This document shows, one piece after another, positions 43,529-52,875 of a DNA stretch of 64,000 bases. The stretch is from assembly GCA_947570615.1 (NCBI GenBank), contig CANOVJ010000001.1, positions 1-64,000 on the forward strand, in the 5' to 3' direction. The notes beneath the pieces were generated by a model, which saw nothing but the letters and a program-made list of their open reading frames with translations, did not search any database and had not been told where the DNA came from. The first letter of the stretch is position 1. Each line of letters opens with the position of its first letter. This stretch comes from an uncultured Lachnospiraceae bacterium. Lineage in GTDB: Bacteria; Bacillota; Clostridia; Lachnospirales; Lachnospiraceae. Made by a program: the position numbers and the translations under genes.

Positions 43529-44914
43529 TCAGTAATGCCGCACCACCTCAAAGCGCTCTAACTGGACAGGGTCTTTCTCATCAATTCCCGCCTTGCGTTT
43601 CGCGATGGCGATCTGCTCCTCCACCGTCTCCACACCTTCCAGATTGGGAAGCAGAAGGCCGCGCTTCGGGCCTTTGGTGACGACCACGCCGTAGCGCTTT
43701 ACATCCAGCGCGTCTGCGGAAGAGATTTTTTCCATTTCACCCAGAATATCCACGCTGATGGTCAGTCTGTCCAGCTCCTCCTGCTCGACAGGGGAGAATC
43801 TGGGATCGTTTACGGAGGCGCTGATGGCGTTGTGGATAATCTCCTCCGCAACGGAGGGCTGGGTGGCCTGAAGGGTTCCGATACAGCCCCGGAGCCGCCC
43901 TTCCTTTTTGATGGATACAAAGACGCCTGCCCTGTGACGGAGCATTTCCCTGGGAAGCTTTTCCGGAAGGCTTATGATATTGCCTGTGCGCACATAGCTC
44001 TCGATGGTCCTGCGGGCGAGACGCACATAAGCGTCCTCCTGTTCCCGGCATCTGCGGGTGTACATGCGCGCTTTTTCCTCATAAATTTCCTTAAAATGCC
44101 GCCCGGGATCGTCGCCGCAGACCTTATAGGAGCAGATCCCGTACCCCACCCCAAGAGGCCCCTCGTAGGAAAGGCGCTCTGCCTCCACCTGTGAGCCGTC
44201 CAGCGCTCCCGCCATGATGGTAAAGGCGCGGTGTCCGCATTCGCCTGCCTTTTCACAGAAATCCTCCGAAAATTCCAGCAACCGATCGAAATCGGCGTTC
44301 CCCATGACCTCCATGATACGCTCATCGTACTCCGGCCCTTCCTTCTGATAACCGTAAGGCCCGTCTTCCTTAAGTCGGTGAGAGAGGTCGCCGCTGGCGA
44401 TCACCACGGTTTTCCGGTTCAGGGAGGAGGCGGTCTGCCTGATCACCTGTCCAAGCTCGTAGTGGGTGGTAAAGGGCAGGGCGGAGAGACCAATCCGCAC
44501 CAGCCGGTAATCCCTCCAGTGCCGGTTGACAAAATAAAGAGGAACCATTGTACCATGATCCAGCGCAGGAGTGCGTTCCCCCAGTGTCCCGGCGGGAAGA
44601 TTGCGCCTTTCCGAAAGGGCGCAGAGCTTTTTGACAAATTCAGTATCGTAGACGGCCTCTGTTTTCAGGTGTCCCGCCCGAAATTGTCCGAAGTCGCCCT
44701 CCGCGCGCTCTCCCGGGGAAATATGAAAATAGTCCGTGTACATGATCTGATGGGGGGTGAGCAGGACGATGGTGTCCGGCTGGAGCTGTCCGATCCTGCG
44801 GGCGATTTCCTGATAGCTTTCGGTGGTGTTAGGGATGATCTGCTCCTGTCCCCGGCCGATATCCGGCACGATCAGGGGCGGATGAGGTACCATGAATGCT
44901 GCTGTTATTCCCAT
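43529..44914 (-). CDS. amrB/amrA: Memo/AMMECR1 fusion protein of the AmmeMemoRadiSam system
   Basis: The 461-residue protein joins two domains. Residues 1-265 are a Memo domain (LigB dioxygenase fold) with candidate metal ligands H11 in MVPHPPLIVP, H55 in LLTPHQ, H120 in ALDHGTMVP and H179 in SGDLSHRL. Residues 285-461 are an AMMECR1 domain with the invariant LRGCIGT at 341-347 and VTKGPKRGLLLPNLEGVET. The start at 44914 has GGAGG upstream; an ATG 12 bases before it overlaps that site. In many genomes the two are separate genes. It is the first gene of a two-gene operon with amrS. Biochemical function is not established. Confidence 0.93.
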   Translation of the reverse strand: MGITAAFMVPHPPLIVPDIGRGQEQIIPNTTESYQEIARRIGQLQPDTIVLLTPHQIMYTDYFHISPGERAEGDFGQFRAGHLKTEAVYDTEFVKKLCALSERRNLPAGTLGERTPALDHGTMVPLYFVNRHWRDYRLVRIGLSALPFTTHYELGQVIRQTASSLNRKTVVIASGDLSHRLKEDGPYGYQKEGPEYDERIMEVMGNADFDRLLEFSEDFCEKAGECGHRAFTIMAGALDGSQVEAERLSYEGPLGVGYGICSYKVCGDDPGRHFKEIYEEKARMYTRRCREQEDAYVRLARRTIESYVRTGNIISLPEKLPREMLRHRAGVFVSIKKEGRLRGCIGTLQATQPSVAEEIIHNAISASVNDPRFSPVEQEELDRLTISVDILGEMEKISSADALDVKRYGVVVTKGPKRGLLLPNLEGVETVEEQIAIAKRKAGIDEKDPVQLERFEVVRHY

Positions 44915-45356
44915 TTTTACCTCCATGGGGGAGCACAGGCTCCGGTGATGGGTGATCCGATAATAATAACAAGTGTTCTTGTGTGAATTACGCGAGTTAT
45001 TTCTGAATCCGGATGCAAAAAAACGTGAAATTATATAAGAAATTTCTTTAATTGTAAAATGTTTTGGATGATGTGTCAAGGGAAAGTGATCGGTTTGTCT
45101 GCGGTTGAAATTCGGCGGATGAAATTCGTGTGAATGGCAGGAGACCTGTGAAAAGCAGCTGCGACAGGGAAAGAAAGACAAAAAAACCACTGCGGCAATT
45201 GACGCAGTTTTCAGAAAATGCTAAGATAGACAACAGGGCATGAAATCTGCCGGAAGACAACAGGAAGTCTCTCTGAGCTGCAAAAGGGATTTCTCTGCGG
45301 AATATGATAAAACAGTCAGTATCTGGTAATAATAAACAACAGATAAGGAGAATAAA
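44915..45356. other. 442-base divergent intergenic region
   Basis: It separates the minus-strand Memo/AMMECR1 gene from the radical SAM gene at 45357. It holds the promoter at 45199-45227 for the plus-strand gene and an AT-rich stretch (44985-45060) that may hold the minus-strand promoter. No small gene with a convincing ribosome binding site was found. Confidence 0.5.
45199..45227 (+). promoter_or_regulatory. Strong sigma-A-like promoter
   Basis: TTGACG (45199-45204), a 17-base spacer ending in TGC, and TAAGAT (45222-45227). It gives a leader of about 120 bases before the start codon at 45357. Confidence 0.75.
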
Positions 45357-46337
45357 ATGTCGGTAAAGTTTCACAATTTTGGCGGGGCGCTGGGCTGGAA
45401 TCTCCAGAAGCGGTTCCCCAGGCTTTCTTCGGAGAGCTATTTAAAGTTGCAGTTTCTCACCAGAAACAAATTACAGGAAAAATATATAGATTTTTTTTAT
45501 AAGGGGGAGGAGCCTCCAAAGCCCCTTGTGGTGAATCTGGAGACCATCAACCGCTGTAACGGTACCTGCTCCTTCTGTACGGCCAATAAGAATGCGGAGA
45601 AGCGTCCTTACAGGCGCATGGAGGAGAGCCTGTTCTACAGTATCATTGATCAGCTCAGAGACTGGGATTACAGGGGACATCTGACGCTTTACGGAAACAA
45701 CGAACCCTTTCTTGATACCAGAGTGGTGGAGTTTCATAAATATTGCAGGCAGCAGCTTCCGGACTGCTTTATTTTCCTCTCCACCAACGGTCTTCTGCTT
45801 ACGGTGGAAAAGGTGAAGGAGATCATCCCCTGGGTGGATCAGCTGATCATCAACAACTATTGCAGGGATATGAAGCTGCACGATAATGTGAAGGAGATTT
45901 ATGACTATGCCAGGGCGCACGAGGAGGAATTTCGTGACGTGGAGCTGCTGATCCAGATGCGCTATATGGACGCCGTGCTCACCAACCGGGCCGGCAGTGC
46001 GCCCAACAAGCAGAACAGTCAGAAAATCATAAAGGAGACCTGCCTGATGCCTTATACGGATATGTTTATCTTCCCGGACGGCAGGATGGGAATCTGCTGC
46101 TGCGACAATTTTGAGACCTCCAGTCTGGCGGATCTGACGGTGACGCCTCTGAAGGAGGCCTGGAACAGCGTGGCCTACCAGAAGCTTCGGGAGTCCATCA
46201 GGAAGGGCAGAGCCGGATATGATTTCTGCAAATACTGTGATTTTATCGACGCGGGGCTTCGTATGGATATGGTGGACGACACCCTGAAGAACAGGGCGGC
46301 CAACCACGGGGCCAGGCAGTCGCTGTTTCGAAAATAA
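45357..46337 (+). CDS. Radical SAM/SPASM protein
   Basis: The 326-residue protein has C67-x3-C71-x2-C74 in INRCNGTCSFCTANKN for the radical SAM cluster, and a SPASM-type C-terminus with CLMPYTDMFIFPDGRMGICCCDN and CKYCDF for auxiliary clusters. About 55 residues precede the radical domain. It has its own promoter and a terminator, and no peptide gene for a RiPP is adjacent. Proteins of this type occur in polysaccharide loci, where they may modify sugars or a lipid carrier, but I cannot assign a substrate. It is distinct from the protein at 7151. Confidence 0.85.
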   Translation: MSVKFHNFGGALGWNLQKRFPRLSSESYLKLQFLTRNKLQEKYIDFFYKGEEPPKPLVVNLETINRCNGTCSFCTANKNAEKRPYRRMEESLFYSIIDQLRDWDYRGHLTLYGNNEPFLDTRVVEFHKYCRQQLPDCFIFLSTNGLLLTVEKVKEIIPWVDQLIINNYCRDMKLHDNVKEIYDYARAHEEEFRDVELLIQMRYMDAVLTNRAGSAPNKQNSQKIIKETCLMPYTDMFIFPDGRMGICCCDNFETSSLADLTVTPLKEAWNSVAYQKLRESIRKGRAGYDFCKYCDFIDAGLRMDMVDDTLKNRAANHGARQSLFRK

Positions 46338-46382
46338 TCGGACAAAATTTCTCTGTCCGCAGTATGCTTCTGTCAATAAAGT

Positions 46383-46421
46383 AACCCGGCCGGCATATAG
46401 TATGCCTGGCCGGGTTTTTAA
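46383..46421. terminator. Bidirectional terminator between convergent genes
   Basis: AACCCGGCCGGCATA (46383-46397) pairs with TATGCCTGGCCGGGTT with one bulge. TTTTTAAA follows on the plus strand, and a T-rich stretch follows on the minus strand too. Confidence 0.88.
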
Positions 46422-46443
46422 ACGCCGTTTCCTGTGGAATCCT

Positions 46444-48018
46444 TTAATCGATCTCCGCCTCGTTGGCGGCGGCTTCCTCATGGTATTCCTGCTCCGTGTT
46501 TACATTCCAGATATTGGACTTGTCCTTCCTGCCGCTTAAGATATTGCCCACAGCCTCAAAGGAGGTCACCATGGAATGATCGATATTGTTGTAGCGGTGC
46601 TGGCCGTTGCGGCCCACGCAGTAAAGGTTGTCGATCGTCGAGAGCCAGGCAACCAGCGAATCGATTTCGTCGTAGGTGTCAAAATACGCGGGATAGGCCT
46701 TTTTCACCTTTTCCATGTGAGTGTCCAGCACCACGTCGGGGCTGTCGATGAGGCCGAGCTTAATCATTTCCTCCACGCCGACTCTGGAAAACTCCTCCTC
46801 GGTCATATTCCAGAAGGAATCCCCCTCGTTTACAAAGTATTCCAGACCGATCCACACGGTATGCTCCAGATCCTTAATCATGTAGGGGGACCAGTTGTTA
46901 TAGATCTGAAAGCGTCCCAGCTTTACGTTCCGGTCCTGCACATAGACCCAGCAGTCGGGAACGATATTGCCCACCGTCTTCATATCGGTTTTATTTTCCA
47001 GATTGATCTTCGGAACAAGTACGCCCAGCGTCATATAATCCCGGTAAGGCAGTCCGGCGGCGATTCGGGCAGGACCGGCGGGAACGTCGTTCATTCCTCC
47101 CACCAGATCCTTTACGGGCATGGAAGAAATAAAGTAATCGCCCTCCATGGTATACTCCTGCCCGTCCTTTTCGTAGGTGAGAAAGGTGAGGGTATTCTGT
47201 TCATTTTTGTGGAGCCGCTTTACACGCGCGTTTTTGATGATGGTTCCGCCCAGCTTTTCGATTTCGGAGGCGGTCACGTCCCAGAGCTGGCCGGGGCCGA
47301 GCTTGGGGTATTTGAATTCCTCAATCAACGAGGTCTCCACCTTACGGTTTTTCTTTTTCAGCTTTTTCCCCACGATATCCTTAAGGATGGCCATAATGGA
47401 CATGCCCTTGGTGCGCTGGGCTCCCCAGGAAGGGTCGATCTCCCGGGGATGACGGCCCCAGAGATTCTCCGTGTAATACTCAAAGAACATGGAGTAGAGC
47501 TTACGGCCATAGCGGTTGATATAAAAATTCTCCAGGCTGTCCTCGGGCAGTTTGTGGATCAGGGCGGCCAGATAACTGAAGCCTACCTGCATGGTGGTGA
47601 GAAAGCCAAAGTTTTTGAAGGTTTCCATTTTCAGGGAAATGGGGTAGTCGTAAAAGCTGGAATCAAAATAGATCCGGGAGACGCGGCGCCTGGTGAGCAT
47701 CACACGATCTTCCTTTTCCGGGTCGGGGCCTCCTTTGACAAGAGGCATGGTCCGGTTTAATATAATATCGTCATAAGTGGGAGAACCCTGCATGGGCAGC
47801 ATTTTGTCCCACCACTCGTTGACCTCCGGGATCTTGGAAAAAAAGCGGTGGCCTCCCATATCCATACGGTTGCCTTTGTAGTCAACGGTTTTGGAGATGC
47901 CGCCGAAGCAGTCGCTCTCCTCAAAAACGGTAACCTGAATGTCCTTTGATCTGGTCAGAAGTTCATAAGCGGCAGTGAGACCTGCCGGACCTGCGCCTAT
48001 GACAAGTGCTTTCTTCAT
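46444..48018 (-). CDS. FAD-dependent amine-oxidase/UDP-galactopyranose-mutase-like protein
   Basis: This 524-residue flavoprotein has [15 protein letters not shown] (G8, G10, G13) and [22 protein letters not shown], the GG-doublet block of this superfamily. [21 protein letters not shown] and the C-terminal [16 protein letters not shown] resemble the FAD-binding end of UDP-galactopyranose mutases and related glycan-locus oxidoreductases. It is about 100 residues longer than the relative at 36126. It may interconvert pyranose and furanose forms or oxidise a sugar. It has its own promoter and shares a bidirectional terminator with the radical SAM gene. Confidence 0.85.
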   Translation of the reverse strand: MKKALVIGAGPAGLTAAYELLTRSKDIQVTVFEESDCFGGISKTVDYKGNRMDMGGHRFFSKIPEVNEWWDKMLPMQGSPTYDDIILNRTMPLVKGGPDPEKEDRVMLTRRRVSRIYFDSSFYDYPISLKMETFKNFGFLTTMQVGFSYLAALIHKLPEDSLENFYINRYGRKLYSMFFEYYTENLWGRHPREIDPSWGAQRTKGMSIMAILKDIVGKKLKKKNRKVETSLIEEFKYPKLGPGQLWDVTASEIEKLGGTIIKNARVKRLHKNEQNTLTFLTYEKDGQEYTMEGDYFISSMPVKDLVGGMNDVPAGPARIAAGLPYRDYMTLGVLVPKINLENKTDMKTVGNIVPDCWVYVQDRNVKLGRFQIYNNWSPYMIKDLEHTVWIGLEYFVNEGDSFWNMTEEEFSRVGVEEMIKLGLIDSPDVVLDTHMEKVKKAYPAYFDTYDEIDSLVAWLSTIDNLYCVGRNGQHRYNNIDHSMVTSFEAVGNILSGRKDKSNIWNVNTEQEYHEEAAANEAEID

Positions 48019-48071
48019 GCTGTTGTCTACCTTTCCTTACAGTAAAATTTTCAAACCGTATGCGTTGTAAT

Positions 48072-48100
48072 ATTTTAGCATACATTGAAAGGCGTGTCTA
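48072..48100 (-). promoter_or_regulatory. Sigma-A-like promoter for the flavoprotein gene
   Basis: On the minus strand: TAGACA (48100-48095), a 17-base spacer ending in TGC, and TAAAAT (48077-48072), about 55 bases upstream of the start codon at 48018. Confidence 0.65.
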
Positions 48101-48140
48101 CTTGTGAATTCAGGAATTACAGGAAAGTGACGGCCCGAAA

Positions 48141-49265
48141 TCATCCCTGCCCGGACTGATTCCACAGACCTCCGACGTATTTATTTTCCATTCGGACAAG
48201 GAATTCCTTCAGCTTCAACTCCCTGAAAATTCCTGCACGAACCAGGTCTGCCAGAGAACAGGACACATAAACGGTAATGGCGGTGAGCACTGTCAGGATG
48301 ATTTCCGCCGCCGCCGGCAGCCGGGCGTATGAGGCAAAGCTCCCGGTGAGAAGGAAATCCCATACAAAGGGGTGGGCGTGTATGATATAGACGCTGAAAG
48401 CCGCCGGAGCAAAGAGCTTGATGAGCCTGCATATAAAAACGGGAGGACGAACCTTTTCAAAAAACAGCAGCAGAAAAACAGCGGCAGCCAGAATCGTAGG
48501 AGATGTGTGGCTGAAGAGACAGTTCTCGCTGATTCTCTCTGAGAAAGGAATCAATTCCGCTCTGATGGCCAGTTTAAATAACCATGTCAGGGTGACCATG
48601 GCAAGGTATCCCAAAAGCATCCTGCCCGGACGCCTGGTCTTAAAAAGACCATATTTTCTGAGATACCCCCCGATAATGTACAGGATCATAAGCCACCAGG
48701 CGTTCGAGGAGGTCCCGAAAATTTCCTGGCCGGAGAGAGTCTGCATAAAGGAAAAAACAAGGATCAGCCCGATGACGACGAAACGAAGCTGTTTTTCCGC
48801 TGTTTTGTTCATAGCGGTGTTGAGCAGCGGAATGAAGAAAAACAGAGCGAAATAAGCGGAAAGGTACCAGTAGTATCCCCCTGTCACCGGTAAAAGGGCT
48901 TTGATCCAGTTCTTTGGGGTGACCATACCGGGAACAAAAACGGAAAAAAGCAGGGTGATTCCCAACGTGTAAAATACCACCCGCAGCCATAATAAAACAA
49001 GGTTATGATATTTGTACTTTGCGTTGACTCCCACATATCCGGATATAAGCGCGTAGCAGTTTACAGAGCAATAAGAAGCGATTTCCAGAAACCAGGCGGC
49101 CCTGTACTGAGCTGACGCCGTCTCTGCCGCCTCCAGGATGCCGCCGGGGCCTAATATATGCGCGGTGACGACCAGAAGCATGGCCAGCATCCTCAGGGCA
49201 TCTATTCCGTAGTTATATTCATTTTGCAGGCTGACTGATACAATGTTGTTACTGCGCTCGGACAT
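48141..49265 (-). CDS. Acyltransferase-3 family membrane protein
   Basis: This 374-residue protein has about ten helices and the PF01757 opening IDALRMLAMLLVVTAHI, with the catalytic-type histidine in VVTAHILG near residue 35. SVYIIHAHPFVWDFLL lies near the end. Members O-acetylate or otherwise acylate sugars in surface glycans. The start at 49265 is eight bases after GGAG; an ATG seven codons upstream lacks a good site. It is transcribed alone, with an extended -10 TGCTATAAT upstream at 49354-49346. The substrate is unknown. Confidence 0.87.
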   Translation of the reverse strand: MSERSNNIVSVSLQNEYNYGIDALRMLAMLLVVTAHILGPGGILEAAETASAQYRAAWFLEIASYCSVNCYALISGYVGVNAKYKYHNLVLLWLRVVFYTLGITLLFSVFVPGMVTPKNWIKALLPVTGGYYWYLSAYFALFFFIPLLNTAMNKTAEKQLRFVVIGLILVFSFMQTLSGQEIFGTSSNAWWLMILYIIGGYLRKYGLFKTRRPGRMLLGYLAMVTLTWLFKLAIRAELIPFSERISENCLFSHTSPTILAAAVFLLLFFEKVRPPVFICRLIKLFAPAAFSVYIIHAHPFVWDFLLTGSFASYARLPAAAEIILTVLTAITVYVSCSLADLVRAGIFRELKLKEFLVRMENKYVGGLWNQSGQG

Positions 49266-49345
49266 AGTATTTCTCCATTTTCGCATTTATTTCTGTTCGT
49301 TTCGGACTCCCAGCGGCGGGAGCGCTGATCCCGGACAGTGATATT

Positions 49346-49354
49346 ATTATAGCA
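49346..49354 (-). promoter_or_regulatory. Extended -10 element for the acyltransferase-3 gene
   Basis: Minus strand TGCTATAAT, with a perfect TATAAT at 49351-49346. No good -35 hexamer is visible at the normal distance, which is common with extended -10 promoters. Confidence 0.5.
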
Positions 49355-49466
49355 GGCGAAAGTCATGAATGGTAGACCTGTAAGGATATTTTGCGGTTAA
49401 TAAGCATCCGGATCAGGATTTACATAAAAATATCATACAGTGTCGCAGAACATTTCCAGAAGAACC

Positions 49467-49495
49467 TTGAGATTCCCTCCGGATCTTGTTATGAT
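49467..49495 (+). promoter_or_regulatory. Sigma-A-like promoter for the alpha-L-rhamnosidase gene
   Basis: TTGAGA (49467-49472), a 17-base spacer, and TATGAT (49490-49495). The start codon is 54 bases downstream. Confidence 0.65.
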
Positions 49496-49548
49496 TAAGA
49501 AAATATCAAAATATCAGCAGGGCCAGACTGCCATATGGATGGGAAAAT

Positions 49549-52500
49549 ATGAAAAAGCGAAAAAAAACAGGAATTATCTGTGTTATATGTCTCGTATTTC
49601 TGACGGGAATCATTCTTTTATACGGAGACTTTCCTGGAAAACGGAAGAAGGAAACGGAAGCGGTTATAATCAACGGGCTGAAAGTGTGCCATCTTCACAA
49701 CCCTCTCGGAATAGACGAGGCGCACCCTGTATTCAGCTGGAAAATGGAAAGTGGCAGAACCGGGGCCGGGCAGAGCGCATACCGGATCTGTGTGGCGGAA
49801 AGCCAGGAGGCGCTGAAAAAGGAAGTGTCAGTCTGGGACAGCGGAAAAGTCCCGGAGGACGAGTCGGCAGGTATTGTCTATGAGGGAGAGGCTCTCAGAC
49901 CCAAAACCCGGTATTACTGGCAGGTTCAGGTCTGGGATGAAAATGAAAAATGCCATTTTTCTTCGGAGGAAGCATGGTTTGAGACCGGCCTGATGGGGGA
50001 AGGCATGGCGGGAGCGAAGTGGATCTCCGCCCCGGAGGAGGCTGAGGCTGATGAATATGGCGAGGAGGATTACAGTTTTTCCATCCGATACCGGATGGAA
50101 GTAGAGAATACGGCGGCCGCTTTTATTTTCGGGGCGGAAGGAGGGCGGTATGGGGAAATGTATCTGTGTGAGATCAGAAATGAAGGGGAGGAGTCCTTTT
50201 TTACCCTGAGGCATATGGATCAGTGTATGGCGCTCTCGGAGGAGGAGGTGCAGATAGTCGGCGGCGATTCGCCGGGGGGTACTGGCTTTGAGGTGGAGCT
50301 TGCGGTGCAGAAGGAAAGGCTCATGGTGAGAATTAACGGTCAGGAGACGGGAGAGTTCTCCCTGGAGCCTACAGCGGTGAAAAGTATCGGCTACTACAAA
50401 AGCAGAGAGGCATCTTATGCATGGCTGGATGATATTCTGGTTCAGGACGGCGATGGAGAGGTTCTCTGCCAGGAGGATTTCGAAGGGGAGGAGAATATTT
50501 TCGCGCCTTATCATGTGGAGGTGCGTAAGGGGAGACTGCGGGTCGGCAGCGGCCTGATGCTCACTGCGGGATGGGAGGAACCTGCCCCTTTGTTCCGGAA
50601 GGAATTTTCCGTGCGGGATAAGGAAATAGAGAGAGCAAGGGTATATATGGCGGCTCTGGGCAGCTTTGCGCTCTCTGTGAACGGCGCGCGGGTATCGGAT
50701 GAGCGCTTTGCACCGGGAAAGCTGGCCTATAATCAGGAGCTCTCCTATGTAACGTATGATATCACAGAGCTTCTGGAAAAAGGCAGATCAAATGCCCTGG
50801 GGCTTATCCTTCTTCATGGCTGGTATGACCGGGCGGTGGGCTATCCCGAGATATGGAGTCCCTGGGGTGAAAAGAATGCGCTTCTGGGGATGCTGGAGAT
50901 TATCTACGAGGACGGCGGCAGGGATGTGATCGCGACGGATGGCAGCTTTGCCTGCTGTGCGGACGGGCCGGTACGTGAGGATGACATTTATCAGGGAGAA
51001 TTTTATGATGCGAACCGGGAACAGCCGGGCTTTGACCGGGCGGGATTTTCCGAAGCAGGATGGTATCCTGCGCAGGAAAATGCGGTGGAGGAGGCGTACC
51101 TGTCCCTTCCGCTTGTGGGAAAAAAGAATGAGCCCATAAGGTGTGTGGAGATTTTAACTCCCGTGGAGGTATCGCAGCCCGTGGAAAATGTTTTTGTTTA
51201 CGATTTCGGACAGAATTTTGCGGGGATCTGCCGGATCAGGGTGAAGGGAATAAAGGGGCAGATTCTGACTTTGCGCTACGGGGAGGCGCTGAATACGGAA
51301 GATCTGCTGAACAGAGATGACGAAGCGGGAACCATCTGGACGGAGAATCTTGGTACGGCGGAGGCCACGGATTATTATGTTCTCAGAGGAGACCCGGAGG
51401 GAGAGACCTTTGAGCCGGAATTTGTATTTCACGGTTTTCGGTATGTGCAGATCACCGGTCTGGAGGAAGCGCTCCCGGCAGAGCAGGTGGAGGGGCTTGT
51501 CCTGTCCTCAGACCTGGAGCGGACAGGGGAGTTTCGCTGTTCTGACGAAACTCTCAACAGGTACTATGAGAATACCCTGTGGAGTCAGAGGAGTAACTTC
51601 CTGGACAATCCCATGGACTGTCCCCAGAGAGACGAGCGCCATGGCTGGGCGGGGGATGCACAGATTTTTTCCCTGACGGCTTCTTATCACAGGGATACGT
51701 ACTGCTTCTATGAAAAATATTTGAGGGAGCTGCGCAGTATCCAGTCGAAGGCAGGGTCCTTCTCCGATATGGCGCCCAGAAATTTCGGGGCTGAGTGGGA
51801 TGGAACCGGCGGCGCGGCTTCCCACAACTGCTGGGGGGACGCGCCCATGGTGATTGCCTGGAATCTGTACCTGCAGTATGGCGATCAGGCGATTCTGAAA
51901 GAAAACTATGAGGCATTGTGCCGCTGGGTGGATATGCTGGTGGAAACCAGTGAGAATTATATCCGTTCCTGGGGCGGATACGGAGATCATCTCTCAACGG
52001 AGGATACGCCGGCCGATCTGTCGGATACGGCGTGGTGCGCTCATTCTGCGGACTTGCTCTCCCATATGGCGGACATTCTGGACAAACCGGAGGATGCGGA
52101 ATACTACCGTCAGATATATGAAAACTACCGTCAGGCATGGCAGAGAGAGTATGTATTGCCGGACGGAGCTACTGTCTGTAATACACAGACATCCTATGCC
52201 CTTGGGCTTGCCTTTTCATTGTTTCCACGGGAACTGGAGACGGCTGCGGCAGAGCATCTGGCTTTGCTCGGAGAGTACAGTAATTATCACATGAACGCCG
52301 GGTATTCCGGGATCAGCTTTCTCCTTCCGGCTTACAGCCGCAACGGTATGGTGGAGGAGGCCTACAGGATGCTTTTGCAGGAGGAATATCCGTCGCTTCT
52401 GTTTGCGGTCAATCATGGCGCTACCACGACCTGGGAATCTCTCGGAGCGGCCCTGCGGGAGGAGGAAGGAGGATACCGACTGGACGGTTCTCTGAATCAC

Positions 52501-52875
52501 TATGCGTACGGAGCGCCCGCCGGATGGCTGTATACGGATGTGCTGGGAATCCGGAGCGATGAAGACCGGCCCGGATTTAAACATATTTTTCTGGAACCTC
52601 ATCCCGGCGGCGGGCTTGCCTTTGCGGCGGGAAGTTATACTGGTACTTACGGAAAAATTAGTGTAGAATGGAAAAAAACGGAAAACGGGTATGAGTACCG
52701 TTTTGAAATTCCCGCCAATACCGGCGCGACATTGTTGCTGCCCTCCGGGGAGAGTCCTTTTCTGATCAACGGGGAGGCGGCGCAGTCGGCTAAAGGAGCG
52801 GAGGTTTCTGGCGCGGAAGGAGAAAAAACAAGATATGAGCTCTCATCAGGATCCTATACTTTCACCACGCAGTAG
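49549..52875 (+). CDS. Membrane-anchored GH78 alpha-L-rhamnosidase
   Basis: The 1108-residue protein has an N-terminal signal anchor (IICVICLVFLTGIILLY). Residues 40-150 are the usual N-terminal beta domain (GIDEAHPVFSWKME, YYWQVQVWDENEK). A concanavalin-like stretch at about 160-320 (YRMEVENTAAAFIFGAEGG) appears inserted. Then come the beta-sandwich (LGLILLHGWYDRAVGY) and the (alpha/alpha)6 catalytic domain with NPMDCPQRDERHGWAGD near 687-702, SWGGYGDHLSTEDTPADL and GATTTWESLGA. It removes terminal alpha-L-rhamnose from glycans outside the cell. It has its own promoter and overlaps the next GT-C gene by 41 bases. Target could be dietary glycans or the cell's own rhamnose-containing polymer; the context favours the latter weakly. 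Confidence 0.92.
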   Translation: MKKRKKTGIICVICLVFLTGIILLYGDFPGKRKKETEAVIINGLKVCHLHNPLGIDEAHPVFSWKMESGRTGAGQSAYRICVAESQEALKKEVSVWDSGKVPEDESAGIVYEGEALRPKTRYYWQVQVWDENEKCHFSSEEAWFETGLMGEGMAGAKWISAPEEAEADEYGEEDYSFSIRYRMEVENTAAAFIFGAEGGRYGEMYLCEIRNEGEESFFTLRHMDQCMALSEEEVQIVGGDSPGGTGFEVELAVQKERLMVRINGQETGEFSLEPTAVKSIGYYKSREASYAWLDDILVQDGDGEVLCQEDFEGEENIFAPYHVEVRKGRLRVGSGLMLTAGWEEPAPLFRKEFSVRDKEIERARVYMAALGSFALSVNGARVSDERFAPGKLAYNQELSYVTYDITELLEKGRSNALGLILLHGWYDRAVGYPEIWSPWGEKNALLGMLEIIYEDGGRDVIATDGSFACCADGPVREDDIYQGEFYDANREQPGFDRAGFSEAGWYPAQENAVEEAYLSLPLVGKKNEPIRCVEILTPVEVSQPVENVFVYDFGQNFAGICRIRVKGIKGQILTLRYGEALNTEDLLNRDDEAGTIWTENLGTAEATDYYVLRGDPEGETFEPEFVFHGFRYVQITGLEEALPAEQVEGLVLSSDLERTGEFRCSDETLNRYYENTLWSQRSNFLDNPMDCPQRDERHGWAGDAQIFSLTASYHRDTYCFYEKYLRELRSIQSKAGSFSDMAPRNFGAEWDGTGGAASHNCWGDAPMVIAWNLYLQYGDQAILKENYEALCRWVDMLVETSENYIRSWGGYGDHLSTEDTPADLSDTAWCAHSADLLSHMADILDKPEDAEYYRQIYENYRQAWQREYVLPDGATVCNTQTSYALGLAFSLFPRELETAAAEHLALLGEYSNYHMNAGYSGISFLLPAYSRNGMVEEAYRMLLQEEYPSLLFAVNHGATTTWESLGAALREEEGGYRLDGSLNHYAYGAPAGWLYTDVLGIRSDEDRPGFKHIFLEPHPGGGLAFAAGSYTGTYGKISVEWKKTENGYEYRFEIPANTGATLLLPSGESPFLINGEAAQSAKGAEVSGAEGEKTRYELSSGSYTFTTQ

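Noticed and set aside
46576-47760. 394-codon plus-strand frame
   Set aside because: Antisense of the flavoprotein gene on the minus strand, which carries clear FAD motifs and a promoter.
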